NCBI GenBank assembly: GCA_002501085.1
Contig: DLRL01000019.1
Coordinates: 1 to 64,000, forward strand
Source of the DNA: Gemmatimonadales bacterium UBA7889
GTDB taxonomy: Bacteria; Gemmatimonadota; Gemmatimonadetes; Longimicrobiales; Gaopeijiaceae
Length of the DNA stretch: 64,000 bases
Direction of reading: 5' to 3'
This document shows, one piece after another, positions 1-7,636 of the stretch; positions within the stretch are counted from its first letter, which is position 1, and each line of letters opens with the position of its first letter. The translations under genes were made by a program, and so were the position numbers. The notes below the pieces were generated by a model. The model had not been told where the DNA came from, did no database searches, and saw only the letters and a list, made by a program, of their open reading frames with translations.

Positions 1-419
1 TAAGCTGGACCAATTCCCCTCCCCGTTGTCCCAATTTTCTGAGCAGCGGAATCTTCTGCTGCATTATCTAACAGCCGATGATATGGGAGAAGTAATTGAG
101 CCCGATTACTGACACCTACACGACCGCGAAGATCAACACCTCGCGCTATAAGAGCGTCGTATTCCTCAAAGAACTGTCGAATGTCGAGTACCACACCGTT
201 CCCGAGGAGGCATTTCTTCCCCTCGTGCAGGATACCAGAAGGAATTTGATGAAGCACAAACTCTTCCTCCCCAACATGCACTGTGTGCCCCGCGTTCGCG
301 CCTCCCTGGTACCGTGCCACGATGTCCACGCCTTCCGCGAGAACATCTACAATCTTCCCCTTGCCTTCATCACCCCACTGGCAACCGACTATTACCGTGC
401 AAGACCCTTGAGCAGCCAT
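1..419 (-). CDS. purA: Adenylosuccinate synthetase, 5' part only
   Basis: This gene runs off the left edge; about 139 N-terminal residues are present. The enzyme joins IMP and aspartate using GTP, the first step from IMP to AMP, in the cytoplasm. The translated start reads [12 protein letters not shown] and is followed by the family P-loop-like motif QWGDEGKGK (residues 15-23), then GGANAGHT, and near the edge [11 protein letters not shown], all diagnostic of PurA. The ATG is preceded by a GAGGAAG ribosome binding site, which fixes the start. A promoter-like element and an intrinsic terminator lie directly upstream. No disruption is seen in the part present. Confidence 0.95.
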   Translation of the reverse strand, partial: MAAQGSCTVIVGCQWGDEGKGKIVDVLAEGVDIVARYQGGANAGHTVHVGEEEFVLHQIPSGILHEGKKCLLGNGVVLDIRQFFEEYDALIARGVDLRGRVGVSNRAQLLLPYHRLLDNAAEDSAAQKIGTTGRGIGPA

Positions 420-465
420 ACTTCCTCAACGATGGAATCGAGAGTTCTTGGGACAGAAGCCTATG

Positions 466-500
466 AAAAAACGGGCTTGCCCCATGTGGGGTAAGCCCGT
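466..500 (-). terminator. Intrinsic terminator between aldolase gene and purA
   Basis: The arms 471-483 and 488-500 form a 13-bp stem with a single G-T pair and a 4-base loop. On the minus strand the stem is followed by a run of T (complement of 466-471). It sits downstream of the aldolase stop codon and ends only about 46 bases before the purA start. It therefore either ends aldolase transcription or acts as an attenuator in the purA leader. Confidence 0.85.
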
Positions 501-522
501 TGGCTGGTGCGTCCTCTGGGAG

Positions 523-551
523 AAGCTATGGGCGACTCTAGGGGGTGTCAA
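523..551 (-). promoter_or_regulatory. Sigma70-like promoter, probable purA promoter
   Basis: On the minus strand a perfect TTGACA (546-551) is followed after a 17-base spacer by TAGCTT (523-528), a weaker match to the -10 consensus. Transcription would start near 516 and run straight into the 471-500 hairpin before reaching purA. Only the -35 match is strong, so this is a prediction. Confidence 0.45.
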
Positions 552-592
552 CGAACCTAGATCCTGCGCGGTAAAGGGTGGTTGGTCTCTGT

Positions 593-1516
593 TCAGACTC
601 CGACACATTCCAACAAATCTGCAGTCTCTAGGATCCTCTTAACTTCTTCAATTCTCAGCTCAGAAACCGTTGTCAGTGGGGGTCTTGGACCTCCACCGGA
701 AAAGCCCAATAAGTCTAGAGCTGCTTTGATACCAGGAACGCCCATACCTGCTACAATACTTTGGTTTACGGATGCTATCTGCTCTTGAAGCCGTTCCGCC
801 TCTTCAAGTCGCCCCTCCTGAAATGCCACTGTGATATTAGCTGCCTGATCAGCCGCCATCAGACCAACGGCCACAATTCCTCCCACCGCCCCAATCCCTA
901 GGGCGGGATATAGCACCGAACCATTACCCGTAAGCACTTGGAACCCCTCAGCACTTTGCTCCACAAGCTCGACTAATAAGCCAATCTCCCCTCGTGAGTC
1001 CTTAATCCCAATGATATTTGGATGGTCTGAGAGGGTAGCGACTAGGCCTGTGGAAAATTCGATCGTACTGAGCCTGAGAGGCACCTGATAGATCAGCACA
1101 GGCACGGGCGAAGCATCAGCCACGGCCCCGTAATGACTTATGAGTGTTTCCTGGGTCATGGCGCCCTTGAAGTAAGCCGGAGGACTTACGAGAACTGCGT
1201 CCGCCCCTGCATCAGCCGCTTGCTGAGTCAGCTGGATCGTGTGACGGGTTGCTTCAGACCCGGTACCTGCGATAACGAGCGCCTCATCAGGTATGACCGC
1301 ACAAGCTTCCTCAATAAGCTTGGACCGCTCGCCTTCATCTAGAAACACTGATTCTCCGGTGGACCCAGCAATCAGGATTCCGCGAATAGGGCTACCAAAC
1401 CACCTGCGCAGATTAGCTCCAAAGGCTGCATAGTCGACATCCTCCGTAACCGGATCAAAGGGTGTTGTAACCGGTAGGAATGTCCCTTCAAGATTCACCG
1501 ATTCTTCGTGCGCCAA
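593..1516 (-). CDS. DHDPS/NAL-family aldolase, HOGA-like
   Basis: This is a class I aldolase of the dihydrodipicolinate synthase / N-acetylneuraminate lyase family, 307 aa with the normal TIM-barrel length. Visible family residues are GSTGE (51-55), the active-site Tyr143 in LIYQVP and the Schiff-base Lys172 in IGIKDS. The middle and end (FQVLTG, ALGIGAVGG, GVPGIKAALDLLGFSGG) resemble eukaryotic-type 4-hydroxy-2-oxoglutarate aldolase (HOGA1) more than canonical DapA, which usually has YNVP. Likely reaction: retro-aldol cleavage of a 2-oxo acid to pyruvate plus an aldehyde; the substrate is uncertain. The start is a TTG codon with a GGAG site 6 bases upstream. An intrinsic terminator follows the gene. 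It could still be DapA if no other dapA exists in the genome. Confidence 0.8.
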   Translation of the reverse strand: MAHEESVNLEGTFLPVTTPFDPVTEDVDYAAFGANLRRWFGSPIRGILIAGSTGESVFLDEGERSKLIEEACAVIPDEALVIAGTGSEATRHTIQLTQQAADAGADAVLVSPPAYFKGAMTQETLISHYGAVADASPVPVLIYQVPLRLSTIEFSTGLVATLSDHPNIIGIKDSRGEIGLLVELVEQSAEGFQVLTGNGSVLYPALGIGAVGGIVAVGLMAADQAANITVAFQEGRLEEAERLQEQIASVNQSIVAGMGVPGIKAALDLLGFSGGGPRPPLTTVSELRIEEVKRILETADLLECVGV

Positions 1517-1647
1517 GTTTGGCTCCTTATTTATCTGATCTCATTCGATGATGTGAACGCCCCCGAAAACCAACTGAAACACCTGAACGATCAAGATGAA
1601 TAGCTCTGATAATGATGGTGGCAAGCAACCCTAGCTCAAGCTGATAT

Positions 1648-2667
1648 CTAAGGAATAGCATTTCTCCAGTTTAGTCCCATCTTCTGCCGTACCTCCTGCA
1701 TTGTCTCAGACGCAATCTTTCGAGCCTTTTTAGCACCCTGGTCGAGGACATCTCGTACTTCACTAGGATGTTCTCTGTAGTGAGTAGCTCGTTCACGATA
1801 TGGGGCGAAAGACGTAGCGATATTGCCAGAGAGAATGCGCTTGCAATCAACACATCCTAATTCTGCTGAACGGCAACCAGCCTCTATCTCTTCTCTAGCA
1901 TTTTCTTCAGTGAAGAATCGATGAAGGGCGAATACGTTACACACTTCAGGGCGCCCCGGATCATCTCGCCTCACCCGCTGAGGATCGGTCACTGCGGTAC
2001 GGACTTTATCCCATACATCGTCGGGATCCGCTAGGATCCCGACCGTATTACCTAGAGACTTGCTCATCTTAGCGTTTCCGTCGAGCCCTAGAATACGGCC
2101 TACGTCCTCCCCAATCAGCGGCTCGGTGATCGGAAATGTCTCCCCGTATCGTGCGTTGAATTTTCGAGCAACCTCGCGCGTCAATTCAAGGTGTTGCCGC
2201 TGATCCTCACCTACCGGGACCGCATTCGCCTTGTAGAGCAGGATGTCGGCAGCCTGTAGGATCGGGTAATTCAGAATCCCTGCGGGAATCGACTCAAAGT
2301 GCTGGGCCTTGTCCTTGTACTGTGTCATCCGCTCGAGATCACCCACGGGTGTGACTGCATTGAAGAGCCATGCCAACTCAGTGTGCTCGTGCACATCCGA
2401 CTGTACGAATATCGTTGAGCGTTCAGGATCAAGTCCGACGGCTAGGAAAGAAACTGCGAGATCAAAAACACTGCTTGGCATCTCAGCGGGATCACCTCCT
2501 GAGGTGATTGCGTGATCATCGACGATACACCACACACAGTCGTATTCATCTTGCATGCCAACCCAGCGGCGTAACGCCCCGAGATAGTTTCCAAGATGAG
2601 CTTCCCCGGAAGGCTGCATCCCGCTGAAAATTCTCTTCTTAGGTGTGTTTTGTTGGATCTCTGTCAT
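1648..2667 (-). CDS. trpS: Tryptophanyl-tRNA synthetase
   Basis: This cytoplasmic class Ic aminoacyl-tRNA synthetase charges tRNA-Trp. At 339 aa it has the usual bacterial TrpRS length. The HIGH-type motif appears as GEAHLGN (residues 21-27) after FSGMQPS, and the KMSKS loop is intact at 200-204 (NAKMSKSLGN). VGEDQRQHLELTRE, typical of TrpRS, lies between them. The ATG has only a weak GAGG very close upstream. It is divergent from the inositol-monophosphatase-family gene, with about 65 bp between them that must hold both promoters; I see no convincing boxes there. Confidence 0.96.
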   Translation of the reverse strand: MTEIQQNTPKKRIFSGMQPSGEAHLGNYLGALRRWVGMQDEYDCVWCIVDDHAITSGGDPAEMPSSVFDLAVSFLAVGLDPERSTIFVQSDVHEHTELAWLFNAVTPVGDLERMTQYKDKAQHFESIPAGILNYPILQAADILLYKANAVPVGEDQRQHLELTREVARKFNARYGETFPITEPLIGEDVGRILGLDGNAKMSKSLGNTVGILADPDDVWDKVRTAVTDPQRVRRDDPGRPEVCNVFALHRFFTEENAREEIEAGCRSAELGCVDCKRILSGNIATSFAPYRERATHYREHPSEVRDVLDQGAKKARKIASETMQEVRQKMGLNWRNAIP

Positions 2668-2732
2668 GCCTCAAAGGACTGGAGAACTGGAACGCTATTT
2701 ATTTCTCTCAAGCGACGGCATGCTAACTTAGC

Positions 2733-3599
2733 GTGCTCAAGCTGGACTGCTACAGTCCCGAGGGGAGATTTAAAAATCTGAAACGGAGAGAGAACATCGA
2801 ACTCGACCCACTACTGAGGACTGCGCGGGCCGCGGCTGATGCCGCTGCTGCCGTTCACCGACAGGACGCAGGCAAAGTCCTCGTGGGTGAAGCTTCAATG
2901 AAATCTCGTGCCGACTACGTCTCCCGGACCGATATAGCAGCTCAAAAAGCTGCTATATCGGTGATCGAGGAGTATCACCCTAACCACCTTATTCTCGCTG
3001 AAGAGAGTGATGAGTCCCTCCAAGACCAATTAGCTCGGTGGGACGGTCGTCCTCTTTGGATCGTGGATCCTCTGGATGGAACGGCCAATTTCTTGCACAA
3101 CCATCCATATTATTGCTCCTCAATTGCTTTAGCTGTCGATGGCCGACCAGTCGTGGGTGCCGTAACAAGCGCTCCCAGCGGAGAACGATGGTGGGCTGCA
3201 GAAGGCATTGGCGCTTTCAAAAATGGCAAGCCGATCTCAGTGTCAGAGGAGCATCAACTTATTCACTCAATGGTTGGTACAGGGTTCCCCTTTAAGCTAT
3301 TGGACGTCCTCCCTGAGTACCTAGAGGAGTTTGACCGCGTACTGCGAGCTACTTCTGGCATACGCCGAGGGGGATCAGCGGCACTTGACCTCTGCTATCT
3401 AGCCCAGGGCTCGCTTGATGTGTTCTGGGAAAAGATACTTATGCCGTGGGATTTTGCGGCCGGACTCATCCTCGTTCGGGAAGCGGGTGGAGCAGTTGCC
3501 CGACCCGATGGGAGTGAGTTGGGACTTGGTCCAGGTCCGGTATGTTGTGCTAACAGCCCTAAGCTCTTGGGAGAACTCTTGAAGGTGCTGGAGAGTTAG
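2733..3599 (+). CDS. Inositol monophosphatase family protein
   Basis: This is a magnesium-dependent sugar-phosphate phosphatase of the IMPase/SuhB/CysQ superfamily. Metal-binding motifs are complete: LAEES (89-93), VDPLDGTANF (111-120) and MPWDFAAG (237-244). The substrate could be inositol-1-phosphate, histidinol phosphate (HisN-like) or PAP; the sequence does not decide. With the GTG start used here it is 288 aa, about 20 longer than most SuhB proteins. The first 20 or so residues look non-conserved, and GAGGGGAG or GGAGAG further in could serve a later non-ATG start. The last 41 bases overlap the convergent gene. A perfect 15-bp inverted repeat sits inside the coding region. Confidence 0.88.
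   Translation: MLKLDCYSPEGRFKNLKRRENIELDPLLRTARAAADAAAAVHRQDAGKVLVGEASMKSRADYVSRTDIAAQKAAISVIEEYHPNHLILAEESDESLQDQLARWDGRPLWIVDPLDGTANFLHNHPYYCSSIALAVDGRPVVGAVTSAPSGERWWAAEGIGAFKNGKPISVSEEHQLIHSMVGTGFPFKLLDVLPEYLEEFDRVLRATSGIRRGGSAALDLCYLAQGSLDVFWEKILMPWDFAAGLILVREAGGAVARPDGSELGLGPGPVCCANSPKLLGELLKVLES
2928..2962. repeat. Perfect 15-bp inverted repeat inside coding sequence
   Basis: The arms 2928-2942 and 2948-2962 are exact reverse complements around a 5-base CAAAA loop. It lies in the IMPase-family gene and encodes part of TDIAAQKAAISV. There is no T-run after it on either strand, so a terminator is unlikely. Confidence 0.8.
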
Positions 3600-4446
3600 C
3601 CAGTAGCTCGACCATCACACCCACTCCTGACAATTGACGAGCTGCACGCTGACCAGCTAACCACAAAGCCTCGACAATCCCAAATGTGTAACTCTCGATA
3701 TACCACTGTCCTGATTCCGATTCGTACTCAGCGATGGCTTCTCTGAGAAGCTCGTTGGAAACTGTTTCAAAGCGGTAAAGGAGTGATAGAACGGCCGTCC
3801 CCGTCTCGTTCTCATGTTCTCTTTCGTATTCAGTGCGAGAGAGTGGGACGAAAGCAGGAGCATCACCTCGGAGTGCTTTCAATAACTCATGCGCAGTCTC
3901 CCGTTCAGCTTCGTCGAGGATAATATAAAAATCTCCAGTGGACCGAGCGGTCACCCAACGAGCAGCCAAATTGAGTCGTTCACCCGAAGGCATCGACGCC
4001 TCCAGATCCGCTGCATATTCCTCAAGGCTTCGGGGGGGGGTATATGCGCCCTCAATTCTTCTGATCTCAGAAGTTACTCCAGTTCGCAACCTATCTAGAA
4101 CTGTTTCTACCATATCGTTTTCTGCTTCCACAGACATAAACTCGACTATGTCTGAGTGAAGATCACCTTGGATGAACCCCCTAGAGATGGCGGAACGGAG
4201 CCGCTTTTGCTCATCTGAAGACAAGTCACCCGCGAGAGCGGAAACTCTAGCCACAAGCGATTCACCGATACCCGATGTAATATTTTCGACCTGAGAAAGC
4301 TCAAGGATCTCCTCAATGTTCGCACGGTGTGGAGGCGTAGACTGCGCGGTAGCCACAAACGGGGTGAACATGAATGCACAACTCAACAGAAGGCCTCTCA
4401 CTTGAGCGGCCTTCTGCTTGCTCTTCACTCGGCGAGATCCATTCAC
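3559..4446 (-). CDS. Exported protein of unknown function
   Basis: I do not recognise this family. It is 295 aa with a clear Sec signal peptide: basic n-region (SRRVKSKQK), hydrophobic stretch LLLSCAFMFTPFVATA and likely cleavage near residue 36. The mature part is acidic, highly helical in composition and free of cysteine. It contains repeated heptad-like stretches (ISRGFIQGDLHSDIVEFMSVEAENDMV). That overall look recalls DUF2059-type periplasmic proteins, but I cannot confirm it. The start is GTG with AAGGGG eight bases upstream. Its 3' end overlaps the convergent IMPase-family gene by 41 bases, so both proteins are encoded on opposite strands there. Confidence 0.8.
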   Translation of the reverse strand: MNGSRRVKSKQKAAQVRGLLLSCAFMFTPFVATAQSTPPHRANIEEILELSQVENITSGIGESLVARVSALAGDLSSDEQKRLRSAISRGFIQGDLHSDIVEFMSVEAENDMVETVLDRLRTGVTSEIRRIEGAYTPPRSLEEYAADLEASMPSGERLNLAARWVTARSTGDFYIILDEAERETAHELLKALRGDAPAFVPLSRTEYEREHENETGTAVLSLLYRFETVSNELLREAIAEYESESGQWYIESYTFGIVEALWLAGQRAARQLSGVGVMVELLANSPAPSRVLPRA

Positions 4447-4568
4447 CGCATCTACCCCTTAGGAGTTCTTCACTTCTGCCACCATATTGATCGCTACAGT
4501 ATACGCTACCACGTCCACGGGAGCTTTAATGAAGGAGCGGGTCAACGCCTAGCTACCTGCTCTGAGTA

Positions 4569-5030
4569 TCAGTTCTTACATATCTCGATCGTACGACCCT
4601 TGGCCTCTGGGACTTTTGGCATGTGAATCGTCAGAACACCATTCTCGAAAAGTGCGCTGATATCCTCAGTGCTAACGGTTCGTGGTAAGGTGAAGGAGCG
4701 GTTGAATGAACCATATCTTCGCTCCCACACATGACTGCGCTGTTCAGTCTCATCCTCGTTACGGATTGCAGTCTTCTCTCCTGATATGGAAAGCACACTA
4801 TTTTCGAGATTGATCATGACATCATTCTCAGATAGCCCGGGCAACTCGACTGTGAGCGTGAGTTCCTCGTCCGTTTCAATCACATCGACATGAGGTGCCC
4901 AACCCCTATTAACTGAATCGGTCGAAAAGGGCACTGTGTCAAAAAACTGTGACATGCGGTTCGACATTACTTCAAAATCTCTCCAGCCGCTGCGAATCGG
5001 CCTCCGACGGATGTATTTCGTTATCGCCAT
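4569..5030 (-). CDS. Small heat shock protein, Hsp20/alpha-crystallin family
   Basis: This ATP-independent holdase binds unfolding proteins in the cytoplasm. It is 153 aa, the normal length. The alpha-crystallin domain spans about residues 45-145 and includes VELPGLSENDVMI, the ERRYGSFNRSF strand and the hallmark A-x-x-x-N-G-V-L (ALFENGVLTIHMPK). A C-terminal I-x-I motif (IEI) for oligomer assembly is present. The N-terminus is strongly basic (KYIRRRPIRSGWR). The start has an AGGAGA site. No CIRCE element or sigma32 promoter was recognised in the 148-bp upstream gap, so its heat control is not visible. Confidence 0.94.
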   Translation of the reverse strand: MAITKYIRRRPIRSGWRDFEVMSNRMSQFFDTVPFSTDSVNRGWAPHVDVIETDEELTLTVELPGLSENDVMINLENSVLSISGEKTAIRNEDETEQRSHVWERRYGSFNRSFTLPRTVSTEDISALFENGVLTIHMPKVPEAKGRTIEICKN

Positions 5031-5178
5031 AATTTCTCCTGACAGAATTTAGTTACCCTACCCAATGAGCTATGCAACCCACGTGCCATCAAAATGAGCT
5101 TGCAAACCTGCCAAAATGAACGACAACAAGGACTTAGGGAGAGCAATTACCTGTCAGTTTGACTCAGATGTGAAAATC

Positions 5179-6096
5179 CTACTGCCGATTCGACAAGCCT
5201 TGTTCTAGGGCCAGTCGGGCAGCTCCAAGAGCCGGGTCCGGGTCACGGTCCAGGATCTCCAGTCCATAATCTTCCACGACCCGTAGAATCTCATCATGCA
5301 AAGGCCCGCCGCACCGTAGGAGGCCACCCCAAAGCGCGACAGGTGGCTGATCAACCCATGGTCCTGAAATCTTGAGGATGGCTTCCAGATGCCCTCGGCA
5401 ACCTTGGATTGCAAGCTCGAGTATCTCCTTTGAGGCTGGATCATCTTGAGCAGCCGCTTGGGTAATAAGTGGCACTAGGGCTGCAATTTCACGCTTGGAG
5501 GCTATCCCAATCCATCCTACCAGCCCCTGGACATCCTCCAAGCCAAGGTGTCGCAAAATGGTGTCACGCAGTGTTGTTGGTCCATCCCGGCCATCTTCAG
5601 CCCGGGTGATACAGCGAAGGGCGTCCATAGCAATTTGATAACCGCTACCCTCGTCACCGATATGTTGACCCCAGCCACCGACACGAACCGCAGTGCCGTC
5701 CGGTCGACGTGCCCAAGCTATAGAGCCAGTGCCAGCAACAAGCATAATTCCAGGTCCAACCCCGAATGCATCGTGAAATGCCACCTCAACATCAGTGCTT
5801 ACAACAATTTTCTCTGCCACGTGTGACTTAACCAATGCATCTTCGATAGCGGTACGGGCCTCCTCATTGCCGGCACCCGAGAGACCGGCCCAGAGGATAT
5901 CACCCGGAGTGCTCAAATTGGTATTCACAAGAGCTCGATCAACTGCTTGTCGGACAGCTTCTGCTGCTGCTATCGGCTCATGAATTGTAACAACCGCACC
6001 CTCTGTTTCACCTCTTCCTAATTCATGGCCGTCTTGATCTACAACTACCGCTCGTGTCCACGTACCTCCACCATCTACACCAATCGCGAAGTTCAC
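5179..6096 (-). CDS. BadF/BadG-family amino-sugar kinase (GlcNAc/MurNAc kinase-like)
   Basis: This is an ASKHA-fold kinase of 305 aa. The phosphate-1 motif is DGGGTWTR (8-15), phosphate-2 is MLVAGTGSIAWAR, and the family signature GGWGQHIGDEGSGY follows, as in N-acetylglucosamine kinase and in MurK, which acts on both GlcNAc and MurNAc. The likely job is ATP-dependent phosphorylation of an imported amino sugar in the cytoplasm. It overlaps the upstream symporter gene by 4 bases (ATGA), which is strong evidence of coupling, and it is the last gene of the operon with two GH3 enzymes. No MurQ etherase is present in this window, so the fate of any MurNAc-6-phosphate formed is unknown here. Confidence 0.88.
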   Translation of the reverse strand: MNFAIGVDGGGTWTRAVVVDQDGHELGRGETEGAVVTIHEPIAAAEAVRQAVDRALVNTNLSTPGDILWAGLSGAGNEEARTAIEDALVKSHVAEKIVVSTDVEVAFHDAFGVGPGIMLVAGTGSIAWARRPDGTAVRVGGWGQHIGDEGSGYQIAMDALRCITRAEDGRDGPTTLRDTILRHLGLEDVQGLVGWIGIASKREIAALVPLITQAAAQDDPASKEILELAIQGCRGHLEAILKISGPWVDQPPVALWGGLLRCGGPLHDEILRVVEDYGLEILDRDPDPALGAARLALEQGLSNRQ

Positions 6097-7529
6097 ACTG
6101 AGCGCTTCTGGCTTTCGAAAAGTCCAACGAAAGAGCCGGTTACGAATGTCACAACAGATCCCACAAGCACGTACCAGGGCCAGGCCATCTCATTTCGCAG
6201 GATTGTCACAGTGCCGATCCCAACTACTACGCCAATTATCACAGCGACCTGACCCGGACGCTTAGTGAAAACACCGAGTGCGAAGGCACCCAAGAGTCCT
6301 CCATATACAAGTGATGCGATTCCCAGTGCTACTTCGACCGCAGTCGTGCCCGTAGACAGTGGGATGAAAAGTACGGCGCCAAGCGTTAGTAATCCGGCCC
6401 ACACGAGCGTGAAAACCTTGCCTGCCCTTAGGATTCTACCTTCATCATCACGAGCACCTACCATCGGCGCCCAGTAATCATATGCCGTAGCAGAGGCGAG
6501 TGAGTTGATTGAGGACGATAGAGAAGACATCGCCGCGGCAAAGACCCCAGCAATCAGTAGGCCGGTGATCCCTGGCGGGAGTTGTTCGACGATGAAGAGT
6601 GCAAAGATCTCATCCGTAGAATCAAATGAGCGTCCCTGGTAGAAAGCCCAGAGCCCTAGTCCCACCATGAGAAAGAGAAAGAACTGGAAAATGACAGCGA
6701 TGCCACTACCGATGAGGGCCTTTTGTGCTGCCTGGCGATCACGGCATGTTAGGAGTCGCTGAACAATCAACTGATCGGTTCCATGAGACGCCATCGTAAA
6801 AATAGCCCCTCCAAAAATACCAGCCCACAGCGTATAGGCCGTCATACGGTCAAGCGATAGGTCAAGCATAGCCAGTTTGCCTTCAGGGGCGGCACTGGCG
6901 AGTACTGATGACCAACCACCCGGGACAAGGGCTTGAATACCTGCGACTGCGACTAGGGCACCAAATAGGTAGAGCACCATTTGGGCGGCATCCACCCACA
7001 CAACAGCTTTGATACCTCCAAGATACGTGTAAATCAGTGTGAGAACTCCAATCACGATGATTGAGGTGGCGTAGGGCCACCCAGTGATCAGTGCCAGAGG
7101 AATCGCAGTCGCAAAAAGCCGAACCGAATCAGCTAGCAAACGGGTCACCATAAAGATGGCCGATGTGAAACGCCTCACCCCAAGCCCGAAACGCTCTTCT
7201 AGCAGGGCGTAAGCAGTCGTCAATGATCCAGCGTAATAGGCCGGAAGCAGAAATGCTGAGACAAAGATTCGCCCTAGCAGATACCCGAAGGTCAACTGAA
7301 GGAATACTAGGCTCCCCGAGTATGCGACACCGGGGATACTCAGAAACGTAAGGGTACTAGTCTCTGTAGCTACGACTGAGAGCATTACCGCTATCCACGG
7401 TAATGAGCGACTCCCAAGAAAGTAATCTGTTCCACCCTTGTGTCCTCTCCCAAGCCAGGCACCCCAAATCGTGATTCCTCCGAGATAGATGATCAGGACC
7501 GCGAAATCGAGTGTCGTAAAGCCGGTCAA
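6093..7529 (-). CDS. Sodium:solute symporter (SSS family)
   Basis: This is a 478-aa inner-membrane transporter with about 13 hydrophobic segments. It starts with the typical LDFAVLIIYLGGITIWGAWLGR and DYFLGSRSLPW motif, followed by the TETSTLTFLSIPG segment of the sodium-binding core. Such carriers use the sodium gradient to import sugars, sialic acid, amino acids or vitamins. Its place between exported GH3 enzymes and an amino-sugar kinase, with a 4-base overlap to the kinase, suggests GlcNAc, MurNAc or anhydro-sugars as substrate. That is inference from context; the sequence alone does not fix it. Confidence 0.92.
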   Translation of the reverse strand: MTGFTTLDFAVLIIYLGGITIWGAWLGRGHKGGTDYFLGSRSLPWIAVMLSVVATETSTLTFLSIPGVAYSGSLVFLQLTFGYLLGRIFVSAFLLPAYYAGSLTTAYALLEERFGLGVRRFTSAIFMVTRLLADSVRLFATAIPLALITGWPYATSIIVIGVLTLIYTYLGGIKAVVWVDAAQMVLYLFGALVAVAGIQALVPGGWSSVLASAAPEGKLAMLDLSLDRMTAYTLWAGIFGGAIFTMASHGTDQLIVQRLLTCRDRQAAQKALIGSGIAVIFQFFLFLMVGLGLWAFYQGRSFDSTDEIFALFIVEQLPPGITGLLIAGVFAAAMSSLSSSINSLASATAYDYWAPMVGARDDEGRILRAGKVFTLVWAGLLTLGAVLFIPLSTGTTAVEVALGIASLVYGGLLGAFALGVFTKRPGQVAVIIGVVVGIGTVTILRNEMAWPWYVLVGSVVTFVTGSFVGLFESQKRSV

Positions 7530-7602
7530 AAGATATCCCTAGGCACGATTCATGGCCTGGGAACCATGAGCCACTGATTGTTGACCAAGACTCTATAGGT
7601 CG

Positions 7603-7636
7603 GCGGACCCGAGTCGAGAAGAGTCACGGGGTCCGC
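7603..7636. repeat. Intercistronic inverted repeat
   Basis: Arms 7603-7610 and 7629-7636 are exact 8-base complements around an 18-base loop. The repeat overlaps the stop codon of the GH3 fusion gene. No T-run follows, so it could be an mRNA-stabilising or partial-attenuation hairpin between the fusion gene and the symporter gene, or chance. Confidence 0.4.

Noticed and set aside
96..494. 132-aa plus-strand open frame at the left edge
   Set aside because: It is antisense to purA, which has unambiguous family motifs on the minus strand. The plus-strand protein shows no recognisable domain, so it is a shadow.
501..592. tRNA or tmRNA-like end between the aldolase and purA genes
   Set aside because: GTTCGTTGACACC on the minus strand resembles a T-arm start, but no acceptor or anticodon arms pair. 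It is better explained by the TTGACA promoter.
1071..1090. CTGAGA-type string resembling a TPP riboswitch core
   Set aside because: It lies within the aldolase coding sequence, lacks the rest of the THI-box fold, and no thiamine gene is near it.
5031..5178. CIRCE or sigma32 promoter ahead of Hsp20
   Set aside because: The gap has a TTGCAT-16-TAACTA pair that could be a weak sigma70 promoter, but no CIRCE repeat and no CTTGAAA/CCCCAT pair; too weak to report.
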